Positions 11,570-20,966 of a stretch of DNA of 64,000 nucleotides are shown in pieces; the stretch's first letter is position 1; each line of letters begins with the position of its first letter. Position numbers and translations under genes: made by a program. Source of the stretch: Paraflavitalea sp. CAU 1676 (lineage in GTDB: Bacteria > Bacteroidota > Bacteroidia > Chitinophagales > Chitinophagaceae); the NCBI RefSeq assembly GCF_029223285.1, contig NZ_JARHUJ010000012.1, positions 62,001 through 126,000 of the forward strand, given 5' to 3'. Below the pieces are notes generated by a model. The model did no database searches, was not told where the DNA came from, and saw only the letters and a list, made by a program, of their open reading frames with translations.

Positions 11570-13228
11570 CTATGGATGTTTTGACTTCCACGCGGAGAGT
11601 CCGCTATGGAGGTACTCCAGGTATTGCCCGGTATCGTAATTGGCCCCTTGTGGCGGCACCAGTGGTTGTTGTGTCGCGGGGTCGAGTAGTACATAATAAG
11701 GTTGAGAGTTGGCCTTAAAATTCGTCATCTGCAAATGGCTCCACTTTTTGCCGATGGACGTAAGGCGCTGCCCGCCAGGCAGGGTGCTTTGTTCTGCTGC
11801 TGGCAGAGTTGTCTTATCATCTACATAAAGCTGGATCAATACATAGTCTTTGTTGATCGTTTGCGCTACGCGTGGATCGGGCCATACATTGGCTTCCATT
11901 TTGCGGCAGTTGACGCAGGCATGGCCGGTGAAATCGATCATTACGGGTTTGCCGCTCTTTCGTGCGTAGGCCAATCCCTCTTCGTAATCGAAATAAGGGG
12001 CGAACCCTTTGGGATGTTCGAATAGGCTGGCGTATTTGCGTGGCCCGCTTGCTTCCACAGGACTGGCTTCACGGGGCGTGGTGAGATCGAAATCTTGCGT
12101 GGACATGGGCGGCAGAAAGGCGCTTACGCTCTTTAAAGGGGCACCCCATAATCCCGGTACCAGATACAGTGTAAAGGAAAGACAAATGATGGCAAGGAAG
12201 AGGCGTGGTATGCTGAGGTGTGGCAACGGACTGTCGTGCGCAAACCTGATCTTCCCCAGCAGGTAACATCCCAGCAGGCCAAACAGGATGATCCACAGGG
12301 ATAGAAAGATCTCCCTGTCGAACCAGTTCCAGTGATAGGCGAGGTCTACATTGCTCAGGAACTTCAAGGCCAGCGCCAGTTCGAGAAATCCCAGGGTGAC
12401 CTTCACGCTATTGAGCCAGCCTCCCGAACGGGGCAGTGAGCTAAGCCATGCAGGAAATAGGGCAAAGAGCGTAAATGGCAGTGCCAGCGCTATGGAGAAG
12501 CCCAGCATGCCAATAGCAGGTCCCAGCAATGCGCCTGTGGTGGCCGCTTCTACGAGCAGGGTGCCGATGATAGGCCCGGTGCAACTGAAAGAGACCAGTG
12601 ATAGGGTGGCTGCCATGAAGAACAACCCCCCAATGCCGCGATTGCCTGCCTTGCTTCCCGTCATATTCACCCATTTTGCGGGCAATACGATCTCGAAAGC
12701 TCCCAGGAAGGATGCCGCAAATACGACCAGCAATAAAAAGAAGAAGATATTGAAGAGGCCGTTGGTAGAAATGGCATTGAGTGCATCCGCTCCAAACAGC
12801 AGGGTAATCAGCAATCCCAATGAAATATAGATCACGATGATGCTGAGCCCGTAGGTGAGGGCTTTCCCGATGGCTTTTTTGCCAGCGCCTTCTTTCGTAA
12901 AGAAGCTAACCGTCATCGGCAGCATCGGAAATATACAGGGCATCAATACGGCTGCGAACCCGCCCAATAACCCGGCCAGAAAGATGCCCCACAATGATTG
13001 GTGGGCAGTGGTGGTGACTGGCGCTGCGATGGCTTGCGCTGTTGATGCGCCTATGCCGGCAACACTATCGGGCCTAAGACTTTGGGTGCTGTCATGGATG
13101 TCGGTGAATACTACATCCGCCGTGCTCAGGGTGTCCTGGGCAAAGACTGAAAGAGTGACCATGCTGACCATCAGGAGCATGAAGAGGCGTGCATGCCGGG
13201 TTAGCATGCGGATGATTGATGTCATCAT
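11570..13228 (-). CDS. DsbD-type thiol:disulfide interchange protein (membrane core plus thioredoxin domain)
   Basis: A 552-residue inner-membrane protein that carries reducing power from cytoplasmic thioredoxin to the periplasm. A signal peptide (1-30) is followed by the eight-helix DsbD membrane domain (about 78-365), with redox Cys98 (MPCIFPM) and Cys216 (SFSCTGP). The C-terminal thioredoxin-like gamma domain has the active site Cys438-Val-Asn-Cys441 (GHACVNCRKME). The N-terminal alpha domain of E. coli DsbD is missing here and is encoded as a separate protein 12 bp upstream, so the pair probably forms a split DsbD. Clients may be periplasmic thioredoxins or cytochrome c maturation factors. 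Confidence 0.93.
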   Translation of the reverse strand: MMTSIIRMLTRHARLFMLLMVSMVTLSVFAQDTLSTADVVFTDIHDSTQSLRPDSVAGIGASTAQAIAAPVTTTAHQSLWGIFLAGLLGGFAAVLMPCIFPMLPMTVSFFTKEGAGKKAIGKALTYGLSIIVIYISLGLLITLLFGADALNAISTNGLFNIFFFLLLVVFAASFLGAFEIVLPAKWVNMTGSKAGNRGIGGLFFMAATLSLVSFSCTGPIIGTLLVEAATTGALLGPAIGMLGFSIALALPFTLFALFPAWLSSLPRSGGWLNSVKVTLGFLELALALKFLSNVDLAYHWNWFDREIFLSLWIILFGLLGCYLLGKIRFAHDSPLPHLSIPRLFLAIICLSFTLYLVPGLWGAPLKSVSAFLPPMSTQDFDLTTPREASPVEASGPRKYASLFEHPKGFAPYFDYEEGLAYARKSGKPVMIDFTGHACVNCRKMEANVWPDPRVAQTINKDYVLIQLYVDDKTTLPAAEQSTLPGGQRLTSIGKKWSHLQMTNFKANSQPYYVLLDPATQQPLVPPQGANYDTGQYLEYLHSGLSAWKSKHP

Positions 13229-13240
13229 GAAGAAGTAGTG

Positions 13241-13693
13241 TTAGTTGATAGGAATACTGAAGGATTGTGTAGCGGGAGGCAGGCATTTTTCGTCGTTGCA
13301 GGTCATGTATTCCACAGAGCCGGTTACCGTTGCCTTACCTTTCTTCAATTTGACCTTCTGCTGAAAGATGACGGTCTTTTCGAAATAACTTACTTCCATG
13401 CCAAATGCACTTTCATGCTTCGTGATCGGTTTAGGTTCCTGGGTTTTTCCGTTAAGCGCGAAGCTTTTGGAAGGCGTGAAACTGAAGGTAGTTTTTACGG
13501 GTCCGCCTTCGGGAATGTTTTGCGAATACAGGTGCCATCCTGCTTCGATCGTCGCCCTGATAAATAGGACAGCTTCGGTAGCACTTGTTTTTTTGGCGCC
13601 ATAACTCCAGGCAACAGGCTTTAATAGCTGGGCATTGGCTTGCTGTGTTGCGATGATCAACAAGGTTGCGACGATTAGTTTGGTAGTTTTCAT
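13241..13693 (-). CDS. Separate DsbD alpha-like (N-terminal) domain, periplasmic
   Basis: A 150-residue secreted protein with a signal peptide ending near QQANA (about 21). The body is an immunoglobulin-like fold matching the DsbD N-terminal/DsbC-type corrector family, which takes electrons from the DsbD core and reduces periplasmic substrates. The redox pair is Cys132 and Cys137 in MTCNDEKCLPP, a CPP-type end that matches the family. It is 12 bp upstream of the dsbD core gene and 31 bp after the cysteine synthase gene. Together with the next gene it restores a complete DsbD architecture. Confidence 0.9.
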   Translation of the reverse strand: MKTTKLIVATLLIIATQQANAQLLKPVAWSYGAKKTSATEAVLFIRATIEAGWHLYSQNIPEGGPVKTTFSFTPSKSFALNGKTQEPKPITKHESAFGMEVSYFEKTVIFQQKVKLKKGKATVTGSVEYMTCNDEKCLPPATQSFSIPIN

Positions 13694-13724
13694 GTTGTAT
13701 ATGGTTTTGTTTTTATAGCAGTTT

Positions 13725-14768
13725 TCAGAGCAGGTCAGTTTGAAGGCGGCTGATGGTGTTGTACCCGGTAAATTGTACAGAAGGAGTGAGATAATTCTCT
13801 TTTACGGGCTCCTCTTTGACAAGATCGGTACTGAGGTATTTCTTATTACTGTCTGGCAGGATGGTCACTACTACAGCATCGGCGCCCAGTTGTTCTTTGA
13901 TGCGCATAGCGCCGATCACATTGGCGCCGGAGGAGATCCCGACTGCCAGGCCCAACTGCTGGGCAAGTTTTTGTGCCATGACGATGGCATCGCCATCATG
14001 GGACTGTACCACCTCGTCCAGTTGCTCCAGTTTCACGATGGCTGGTATAAATTCATCGGATATACCTTGTATACGGTGGCTGCCAACTTTGTAGCCGGTG
14101 GTAAGGGTAGGGGATTCGGCCGGTTCGAGCGGATGGATGCGCACAGCAGGTTGTTTGTGCTTCAGGTATTCACCAACACCCATTACGGTGCCGCCGGTGC
14201 CCACACCTGCCACGAAGGCGTCGGGTTGCAATCCCTGCGCGGCTAATTGATGCCATATCTCTTTTGCAGTTGTATTGGCATGGGCAAGGGCATTGCTGCC
14301 GTTCTCGAACTGGCGGGGCAAAAATACGCCCCCTTGTGCATGCAATTCTTCACTGCGGCGTATGCTGCCCAGAAACCCACCCTGTGCTTTGGAGATCAAT
14401 TCAATGTCCGCCCCAAGGCTACGGATAATGTCGATTCGTTCTTTGGATAACCAGTCGGGCATGATGATCCTGACGGAATGGCCGAGTGCTTTTCCAATAG
14501 CTGCGAAGGCAATGCCTGTGTTGCCGCTGGTGGCTTCCACGATCATATCTTTGGGGTCGATGCTGCCTTTGTTATACGCCTCCGCCAGTATGTACAAAGC
14601 CATGCGGTCTTTGATGCTGCCGGTGAGGTTATAGTGTTCGCATTTGACGTATATGCTTTGTTGCTTTCCCTGATATTGATATTGCAGTTCGAGCATGGGT
14701 GTATTGCCAACCAGCTTCCAGAGGTGCTTTATTTTTGCCCCCCATACGTTTGTTTGCGTAAGGTTCAT
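13725..14768 (-). CDS. Cysteine synthase/cystathionine beta-synthase family PLP enzyme
   Basis: A 347-residue fold type II PLP enzyme. The Schiff-base lysine is Lys53 in [11 protein letters not shown]. Phosphate-binding and substrate loops are SGNTG (81-85), GTGGT (190-194) and GISSGAN (277-283), and the C-terminus has [10 protein letters not shown] (305-314). These fit O-acetylserine sulfhydrylase or a CBS-like enzyme; it is slightly longer than CysK and lacks CBS regulatory domains. It is first gene of an operon with the two DsbD parts, linking cysteine formation to periplasmic thiol reduction. A dyad just upstream of its start may bind the divergent Lrp/AsnC protein. The exact substrate is unsure. 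Confidence 0.9.
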   Translation of the reverse strand: MNLTQTNVWGAKIKHLWKLVGNTPMLELQYQYQGKQQSIYVKCEHYNLTGSIKDRMALYILAEAYNKGSIDPKDMIVEATSGNTGIAFAAIGKALGHSVRIIMPDWLSKERIDIIRSLGADIELISKAQGGFLGSIRRSEELHAQGGVFLPRQFENGSNALAHANTTAKEIWHQLAAQGLQPDAFVAGVGTGGTVMGVGEYLKHKQPAVRIHPLEPAESPTLTTGYKVGSHRIQGISDEFIPAIVKLEQLDEVVQSHDGDAIVMAQKLAQQLGLAVGISSGANVIGAMRIKEQLGADAVVVTILPDSNKKYLSTDLVKEEPVKENYLTPSVQFTGYNTISRLQTDLL

Positions 14769-14775
14769 GCAGTTC

Positions 14776-14793
14776 CAATTTTCTATAAAATTG
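14776..14793. promoter_or_regulatory. AT-rich dyad between the cysteine synthase and Lrp genes
   Basis: A perfect inverted repeat CAATTTT-CTAT-AAAATTG, 7-bp arms with a 4-bp centre, lies 8-25 bp upstream of the cysteine synthase ATG. Its size and AT-rich centre fit Lrp/AsnC operators. The divergent gene encodes such a protein, so repression or activation of the thiol operon is a reasonable inference. Confidence 0.5.
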
Positions 14794-14920
14794 AGGGGGG
14801 CTGTGCTTATTTCCTATAGGCTTGCCATTTGTCCATAAATTTTACGGCAAATACTGGCTTCTTCCTAATTTTATTCAGATAACTGATTGCTTTTGCAGCT
14901 AAACGCCCTCTTTTTTCAAT

Positions 14921-15388
14921 ATGCAACATCCCGATCTGGATACCGTAGACTGGCAAATCCTGCGTTTACTGCAGCAGGACGCCACCCTTACCAACAAAGA
15001 AATCGCATACCATTTAAACAAGTCGGTGGCTACGATCCACGAACGCATCCGGCGATTGAAGGAGCAGGGGTACATTAAAAAGATCGTGGCCCTCCTCGAT
15101 CGTAAAATGGTGAATAAGGGATTGATCGCTTTTTCACATGTATTGCTCAACGATCACACTGCACAGACCCTGGCTACTTTTGAAAAGGAAGTATCGCGCT
15201 TTCCTGAAGTGATGGAGTGTTTTCAAATGACGGGTACCTTCGATTTTATTTTGCGCATTGCTACCAGTGATATGGACGCCTATCATGAATTCTACCGCAA
15301 TAAGCTGGCAACCTTGCCAAACATAACCACCGTGCAAAGCTTTTTTGTATTGTCGGAGACCAAGAGTATTACGGCCTATCCAATCTGA
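14921..15388 (+). CDS. Lrp/AsnC family transcriptional regulator
   Basis: A 155-residue regulator. The helix-turn-helix is at about residues 6-65 (LDTVDWQILRLLQQDATLTNKEIAYHLN, SVATIHERIRRLKEQGYI), followed by the RAM/AsnC ligand-binding domain (about 70-150), with the characteristic GTFDFILRI segment and C-terminal SFFVLSETK. The family binds amino acids and often controls amino-acid metabolism. It is divergent from the cysteine synthase-DsbD operon with 152 bp between starts, so it probably controls that operon, perhaps sensing cysteine or a related amino acid (inference). Confidence 0.92.
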   Translation: MQHPDLDTVDWQILRLLQQDATLTNKEIAYHLNKSVATIHERIRRLKEQGYIKKIVALLDRKMVNKGLIAFSHVLLNDHTAQTLATFEKEVSRFPEVMECFQMTGTFDFILRIATSDMDAYHEFYRNKLATLPNITTVQSFFVLSETKSITAYPI

Positions 15389-15886
15389 CTTTAAAAGACA
15401 ACCGCCCCCTGGAGGGAGCGGCTGTTGTACCTGAAAAACTCTTTTTGGGACAGGGCGTTTTTCAATTTACCTCATTCTTCATCGGTATTGGATCTTTGGA
15501 TCTTGGACTTTACTATGCCGGCTTTCCAGGCATTGGATTTATTGGTATAAATGTACTGTTCTTTAAATATCTGACAACGAACTTCGGATAAAGCACCGAA
15601 CGTGACGCGTAATATGTTCGTTTTTCGTAATGAACAGAAAACACTGCATCGGATCAGGGCTTTAATGGTGCAGAATGCTGTTCGGCACAGGTGATCGATA
15701 GCTTATTGTTCCTTTATGCCCTTTTACTGGATGTCAATCCTACACTTTATCACACTGATTCCTCAATTCGTTCTGCTTATACTTGCTTTAGTGACTTTTC
15801 GTCTCCGGATGTGGTACTTTTTTTACATTTTGTAGGCATTATTGCCCGGAACAGGGGTCACTTTCACCCGATCTAAATAAGCCTGT
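15389..15886. other. 498 bp intergenic region upstream of the two-component genes
   Basis: Apart from the hairpin at 15398-15428 I see no gene with a credible protein. A 61-codon ORF at 15691-15876 has no recognisable features and no start signal. The last 100 bases are T-rich and likely hold the kinase promoter. An in-frame TAA lies 9-7 bases before the ATG at 15887, so the kinase cannot extend upstream. Confidence 0.4.
15398..15428 (+). terminator. Hairpin terminator after the Lrp/AsnC gene
   Basis: An imperfect stem, ACAACCGCCCCCT pairing with AGGGAGCGGCTGT around a short GG centre, begins 10 bp after the stop codon. The following sequence is only weakly T-rich. Confidence 0.55.
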
Positions 15887-16642
15887 ATGCAAATTTCAAT
15901 ACCTACGATCAATTTGTTTCCATCCAGATCTTATAGTTACATCAATCATGCGGCGGCATTGTCCAGGACATCGACCTTGCTGGATGCCATTGCGGAAGCC
16001 CGCCAGGATGAACGCAGCAAAATAGGTTGTGAACTCCATGATAATGTAGGGCAGTTGCTGGTGACCTCCAGGCTGCTGTTGTCGGTCATGAAATCGGATC
16101 CGGAACAAAGGGGAGAAGTGTTGCCGCAGGCCCTCGATCTTATTGAACAAACCATTCGTGAGATCAGGATTATCTCGAGCGAAATGACCGGAGGCGAGCA
16201 GAAGCAACGTGATCTGGAAGAGGAGCTGGCAGTGCTGGCCGACCAGGTGCGGCTTGCCTCGGGCGTGGAAGTAGTGTTCGAGTGCAAAGGCATTGCCGGG
16301 CAAAAGCTGACCGCCGATCAGCATGTTCATCTTTTTCGCATTGTGCAGGAGTCAATTAGTAATGCGTTGAAGCACGCAGAGGCAACCCGCATTGAGATCC
16401 GCCTGTTGCAGGAAAATAATGCTATCGAATTAGAGATATGTGATAATGGTAAAGGCTTTGATACGGTTTGTGCGAAGAAAGGCATGGGATTGCAAAGTAT
16501 GTTGAAAAGGATCTCACAACTGAACGCTACGCATAAACTGGTTTCTGCTCCAGGAGCTGGTACTTCTCTATTTATTCTGCTCTTGCTGGCAGGTGAGGCA
16601 AGGGTTGTTTCAGAAGCGGCCCGGCAGCTGGTGATTCGCTAA
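15887..16642 (+). CDS. Soluble HisKA_3-type histidine kinase without a sensor domain
   Basis: A 251-residue cytoplasmic kinase. Its DHp helix carries phospho-acceptor His51 in ERSKIGCELHDNVGQ (about 42-55). The HATPase_c domain has Asn159 in the N box (QESISNALKHAEA), a G1 box DNGKGF (186-191) and a G2 box GMGLQSM (199-205). There is no signal peptide, membrane segment, PAS or GAF domain; only about 35 residues precede the DHp helix. It sits 85 bp upstream of a second kinase and its response regulator. It may phosphorylate the same regulator or act as a partner subunit (inference). Confidence 0.9.
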   Translation: MQISIPTINLFPSRSYSYINHAAALSRTSTLLDAIAEARQDERSKIGCELHDNVGQLLVTSRLLLSVMKSDPEQRGEVLPQALDLIEQTIREIRIISSEMTGGEQKQRDLEEELAVLADQVRLASGVEVVFECKGIAGQKLTADQHVHLFRIVQESISNALKHAEATRIEIRLLQENNAIELEICDNGKGFDTVCAKKGMGLQSMLKRISQLNATHKLVSAPGAGTSLFILLLLAGEARVVSEAARQLVIR

Positions 16643-16727
16643 TCCATCTTCGAATCGCTGATGATGTAAATGTATAACAGGCGAGTAGCTCGTCCTATAG
16701 GTAATAACACTCATTTCGGGAGACGCT

Positions 16728-18542
16728 ATGAAGAATGTTTATTGTTTGCTGTTGCTGATGTTGGTGGGGAGCAGGCTGTTAGCGGATCAGGTCATTTTGG
16801 AGGACCAACATTCTTCTTTTTCGATTTACTATCCAGGCTTATTAAAAGATGAAACGGGCAGCATGCGGATAGTGGATGTGCTGCGCAACAAAGAGGCATT
16901 CCGCAAGAGCGGGCAAAAGGTCGTGTCGCTCGACGTAATGCTGGTGCCCGTATGGTTGAAATTCGATGTTCAAAACAATAGCACCCGTAGCAAGTGGTTC
17001 CTCGAATTTATCTCGCCGCCGCTGCTGCATGAAGTGGAAGTGTACGTAGTAGGGAAGGGTGGTCAATACAGATCGGTGAAATTGCTGGGCGATCAGCAAT
17101 TCCCCGACAGGCTTGTAAAGGTGAAGAACCTGGTGGTGCCCATCGGACTGTTGCCTGGTGAACCAGCTTCCTTTTACGTGCGGGTAACGAGCCGGAATTT
17201 TATGCGTATTCCATTACGGATTGCGACGATGCAGGAATTGTATGAGTCGAACCATAAAGTGGATGTGTCGAACGGTGTGATCTTCGGAATGCTCATCGCC
17301 TTCATGATCTATAACCTCTTTGTATTCTTTTCACTGCGGGAAATAAGCTACCTCTTTTATGTGGGGTATGTTTTTTTCTGGGGTTTGAACCTGGTGAATT
17401 ACAACGGTTACCTGCCCGACTTTATACCCCATGCTTCGGGTTTTAATGATTCCAGTATTTTCATTGCCTGCTCGGCCTTGTGCAGTGTTGGGTTTACCAA
17501 TGCCTTTCTGCAAACCCATATCTATGCACCGATTATCAGCCGTACCAAATGGGTGATGGTTGCGCTCACGCTGGTGCCCATGATATTAGTGATGGTTGGT
17601 AAACCTGTATATGCGTTTATTTATATCCAGCTGTTGGTGTATCCCGTCTTTATGTATTGGTTTGTGGCGGGATTTATGAGCTTCAGGAATGGCTACAAAC
17701 CTGCCTTGTATTATATCGTGGGGTTTGGCTGTTACATGGTGGGTAGCGCCATCTATAACCTTAAAGATCATAACCTGCTTCCGGAAAATACTTTTACAGC
17801 AACGAGCATGCACTGGGGCGCTGCTTTTGAAGCGGTGATCCTGTCGTATGCCCTTGCCAACAAATTGAGTTTCTATAAACGCGAAAAGGAAAAGATACAG
17901 CAAAAGGCACTTGAACAAACAAGGGCCTTCTCGCAACAGGTATTGGAATCACAGGAAACGGAAAGAAAACGGATTGCCGCTGAATTGCACGACAGCGTTG
18001 GTCAGAGATTAATACTGCTCAAGAATAAAATACTGTTACTAGGTAAAAAAAACGACGTGCAAAAAGAAGAGCTGCGTGCGGTTTCGGGCGATGTGGCCCA
18101 GGCGATACAGGAGATTCGCGGCATAGCTTATTACCTGCGTCCTTATCAGATCGACCTGTTCGGGATCTCCCAGGCTTTGGAGGCTGTCGTCAATGAGACA
18201 TCCAAGGCAACGGGTATTGCTGTAACGATGCAGGTCGATAAAGTTGACGGGCTTTTTTCCAAGGAGAATGAGATCAATGTATACCGGATTGTACAGGAGT
18301 TGCTGAACAATATGGTGAAGTATGCGGAGGCTACTGACTGTTCATTTTTAGTACGGTATACGCCCGGGGTAGTAACAGTGCTGTTTGAAGACAACGGAAA
18401 AGGGTTTGATCCGACTAAAGTGAAGAAGGGGCTGGGGCTTACCGGTATTCAGGAGCGGGTCAATATTCTCGGTGGTTCATGCGTGATCTCCAATGGCACC
18501 AGGAGCGGAGTGGTAACGAAAATAACGTTGCCGGTTAATTAA
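16728..18542 (+). CDS. 7TM-DISM sensor histidine kinase
   Basis: A 604-residue membrane kinase. A signal peptide (about 1-20) is followed by a 7TMR-DISMED2 extracellular beta-sandwich (about 25-170), a seven-helix 7TMR-DISM_7TM region (about 184-382), a coiled coil (about 383-410), HisKA_3 with His421 in ETERKRIAAELHDSVGQ, and a HATPase_c domain with an N box (ELLNNMVKYAEA) and DNGKGF. The DISMED2 domain often binds carbohydrates. The response regulator gene starts 7 bp after its stop, so they form an operon and a probable signalling pair. Confidence 0.94.
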   Translation: MKNVYCLLLLMLVGSRLLADQVILEDQHSSFSIYYPGLLKDETGSMRIVDVLRNKEAFRKSGQKVVSLDVMLVPVWLKFDVQNNSTRSKWFLEFISPPLLHEVEVYVVGKGGQYRSVKLLGDQQFPDRLVKVKNLVVPIGLLPGEPASFYVRVTSRNFMRIPLRIATMQELYESNHKVDVSNGVIFGMLIAFMIYNLFVFFSLREISYLFYVGYVFFWGLNLVNYNGYLPDFIPHASGFNDSSIFIACSALCSVGFTNAFLQTHIYAPIISRTKWVMVALTLVPMILVMVGKPVYAFIYIQLLVYPVFMYWFVAGFMSFRNGYKPALYYIVGFGCYMVGSAIYNLKDHNLLPENTFTATSMHWGAAFEAVILSYALANKLSFYKREKEKIQQKALEQTRAFSQQVLESQETERKRIAAELHDSVGQRLILLKNKILLLGKKNDVQKEELRAVSGDVAQAIQEIRGIAYYLRPYQIDLFGISQALEAVVNETSKATGIAVTMQVDKVDGLFSKENEINVYRIVQELLNNMVKYAEATDCSFLVRYTPGVVTVLFEDNGKGFDPTKVKKGLGLTGIQERVNILGGSCVISNGTRSGVVTKITLPVN

Positions 18543-18549
18543 TAATCAT

Positions 18550-19194
18550 ATGAATAGAATACTGATAGCAGATGATCATCCCATCTTTTTGAAAGGGTTG
18601 AAGGAGGTGATAGAAGAAGGGGGAGACTTTGAAGTGGTGTGCAGTGCCTCGAATGGAGCAGATGCCCTGCAAGGAATTATCACGATGCAGCCGGATGTGG
18701 CGGTGCTCGATATCGATATGCCCAAAATGAATGGGCTGCAGGTAGCGGCTGAAGGTGTGGTGGCCAGGCCCGAGCTGGCGGTGATCATGCTTACCATGCA
18801 CCAGGCCAAGGACGCGCTGATGAAGGCGCTCGAGATCGGTGTGCTGGGATATGTTTTAAAAGAGAATACGGTACTCGATATCGTACATGCTATACAGGAA
18901 GTGCTCAAAGGGCAGTCTTACATCAGCCCCGAAATGTCGGGATTTTTAATGAAGCAGGATGCTAAGTCGGGCAGAGACATGCCCGTGCGCCTTGCCGAAC
19001 TGCTGACGCCGGCCGAATTAAAGATCACTACTATGGTAGGGGCTTATAAAAGCACCCGCGAAATTGCGGAAGAGTTGTTCATCAGTGAAAAGACCGTATC
19101 TAACCACCGCATGAATATTGCGAAAAAGCTCAACCTCACGGGTAAGAATGGTTTACTGCGATTTGCTATCGAAAATTTTCCGGGCAAATCATAG
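18550..19194 (+). CDS. NarL/FixJ family response regulator
   Basis: A 214-residue transcription factor. The receiver domain (about 1-120) has acidic residues Asp8 and Asp9, phospho-acceptor Asp54 (VLDIDMPKMNG), Thr82 (MLTMHQA) and Lys104 (GYVLKEN). A LuxR-type HTH follows at about 148-210 (LTPAELKITTMVGAYKSTREIA, SEKTVSNHRMNIAKKL). The HTH entry has LTPAE rather than the usual LTxRE. It is the output of the kinase encoded 7 bp upstream and possibly of the soluble kinase before it. Targets are unknown. Confidence 0.94.
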   Translation: MNRILIADDHPIFLKGLKEVIEEGGDFEVVCSASNGADALQGIITMQPDVAVLDIDMPKMNGLQVAAEGVVARPELAVIMLTMHQAKDALMKALEIGVLGYVLKENTVLDIVHAIQEVLKGQSYISPEMSGFLMKQDAKSGRDMPVRLAELLTPAELKITTMVGAYKSTREIAEELFISEKTVSNHRMNIAKKLNLTGKNGLLRFAIENFPGKS

Positions 19195-19276
19195 CCTGTC
19201 CGCACGTCCTTGGCGGTGCATCCTGAATGTCTGCATTTTGAAGACAGGTTAAACACTTTTTCCGTTCGGGCAGGTG

Positions 19277-19852
19277 TTATGGCTGCTTAAACTCTCCATC
19301 GGCCTTGATGCGCACTTCGTCACTGAGCATACCGTCCGCGAATTTAGGTCCTACACCAAAATCAGACCGCTTAATGGTTCCTGTGACCCGGAAGCCAGCT
19401 ATTGGTTTTTTGGTCTGTGGATGATCTACAGTACCTCTGTAATCAAGATCCATGATGACTGGTTTTGTTACACCATGCAGGGTAAGGTCGCCGGTAAGTT
19501 TATACTTGTTTTTGCCGGCGGTTTTTATCGAAGTGCTTTTGTAGCTAAGGGTGGGGTACTGCTCTACATCGAAGAAATCGGCACTTTTGAGGTGGTTGTC
19601 GCGCATTTCTACCCGGGTATTGATGGAGGCTGTTTTGGCCGTGAGGGTAAAAATGGCGTCACTGAAATCGGGACGGGTGGCCTCAATGGTGGCTTCGAAG
19701 TCCTGGAAATTTCCCGAGACATCGTTGATGCCAAAGTGCGTGACCGTGAAACCAAGCTGCGAATGAGGAGGATCATTCTTCCATACATTGTTGATCACTG
19801 CAAAAGCAGTCAATACCGCGCATACGCCTGTAAGGAGCAATACCTTTTTCAT
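19277..19852 (-). CDS. YceI-like lipid-binding family protein, periplasmic
   Basis: A 191-residue secreted protein of the YceI beta-barrel family, which binds isoprenoid-type lipids. I chose the ATG at 19852 (MKKVLLLTGVCAVLTAFA) because it opens a good signal peptide; a longer frame to 19963 adds a proline-rich stretch with no family match. Typical features are HSQLGFTVTHFGINDVSGNF, VEMRDNHLKSADFFDVEQYP, TGDLTLHGVTKPV and GFRVTGTIKRSDFGVG. It is convergent with the response regulator gene. Its role is probably lipid or quinone-precursor binding in the envelope. Confidence 0.93.
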   Translation of the reverse strand: MKKVLLLTGVCAVLTAFAVINNVWKNDPPHSQLGFTVTHFGINDVSGNFQDFEATIEATRPDFSDAIFTLTAKTASINTRVEMRDNHLKSADFFDVEQYPTLSYKSTSIKTAGKNKYKLTGDLTLHGVTKPVIMDLDYRGTVDHPQTKKPIAGFRVTGTIKRSDFGVGPKFADGMLSDEVRIKADGEFKQP

Positions 19853-20069
19853 GTTAATCGATTTTGTTTTGAAAAGATCATGGCAGTTCGGGTTGCCGGG
19901 GGCAGGTTGATGCGGTCTGCGCATCCATAGTTTCGACGGGGGGGAGGGGTGATGACTGGTCAATGGTTGACGAATGCCTGCAGCCGTTCAGGAAGGGGTA
20001 TCACGGTACAAAGATGCGAACTTTTCGGTTAAGCACCTATTTGATTGATCACCAGGAGAGCGCCGCCTG

Positions 20070-20672
20070 TCAGGGACAGATGGCGGCGTCGATATCTCCG
20101 GTATGATAGGCATCGAGTAATTTGTATTCCGGTGCGTTTTTAGTGTAAGAGCAGTTGATGCAGGGAAGAACGTCTTTGTCGGCCATATACCTGATCACTT
20201 TATCCTGGTATACGTAAGTGCGGTATTCAACAATCTCGTTTTCAGAACTTGTGATGAGATGGCTTTCTTCATGCAGGTACTGAAAGATCAAATTCCCTTT
20301 CTGGTAATAGGTTTCTTTTGTCCAGAAGCCGTCGGCAGTACCTTTCTCAACAGTCTTTACGATCTCGTTATTGAGCAGGTAATAGGTGAGTGTGCCTTTG
20401 CCGCAGCCGGCAGATTCCCACTCAAATGTTTTACGTACGAGCCGGCTGTTATTGATGCGTTGAAACTCCTTCCGGATGGCCAGTACGATCTCGTCGGTGG
20501 AGGGCGCTGTGGTATGCTGCGTGATGGTGGCGGTTGTTGCTGCAGGGATCAATGGGCCTGCAGCAGCGGGGGCGCCGGCCATTTCTTTGTTGCCTGGTTG
20601 ATCGTCGGCCTGATGGCAGGCGCAGACCATGATTATCTGGAAGCTGATTAAAAAGGGTTTAAATGCTTTCAT
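20070..20672 (-). CDS. Hypothetical lipoprotein
   Basis: A 200-residue protein with a hydrophobic N-terminus and likely lipid-attachment Cys17 or Cys19 (MVCACHQ), then an Ala/Thr/Pro-rich linker to about residue 60. The remainder has strands and two further Cys pairs (ESAGCGKG; LPCINCS). No domain is recognised; it looks like a periplasmic or surface beta-rich protein. It is a single gene between YceI and another lipoprotein, with independent spacing of over 200 bp on both sides. Confidence 0.75.
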   Translation of the reverse strand: MKAFKPFLISFQIIMVCACHQADDQPGNKEMAGAPAAAGPLIPAATTATITQHTTAPSTDEIVLAIRKEFQRINNSRLVRKTFEWESAGCGKGTLTYYLLNNEIVKTVEKGTADGFWTKETYYQKGNLIFQYLHEESHLITSSENEIVEYRTYVYQDKVIRYMADKDVLPCINCSYTKNAPEYKLLDAYHTGDIDAAICP

Positions 20673-20904
20673 ACGATATGCTGGATTTAGGTTGGGGTTT
20701 CCCCGGATGTCGCTGGCGGCATCCGGAGAGCAGCAAGTTTCTGCATAACAATGATAAATACGCGTGGGGATGTTTCAAACCAAATGGGGGCGATCTGCCG
20801 ATATTAAGGACTCAAGCATCCGAAGTGGTGGCTGGGTGGTAGCGGCGAACAAACGGGGCGGTGGCCTGGTGACGCCCTGGCCCCGGGCAAAACAGGTAAC
20901 AAAA

Positions 20905-20929
20905 GGAGCTAACCAGTTGGGTTAGCTCC
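20905..20929 (-). terminator. Terminator of the 191-residue lipoprotein gene
   Basis: A perfect 10-bp stem GGAGCTAACC / GGTTAGCTCC with a 5-nt loop. On the minus strand it is followed by TTTTGTT. It lies 38 bp beyond the stop codon. Confidence 0.85.
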
Positions 20930-20966
20930 GGGATAGTGTATGACTATTTTTAACGATCAGATCTGA

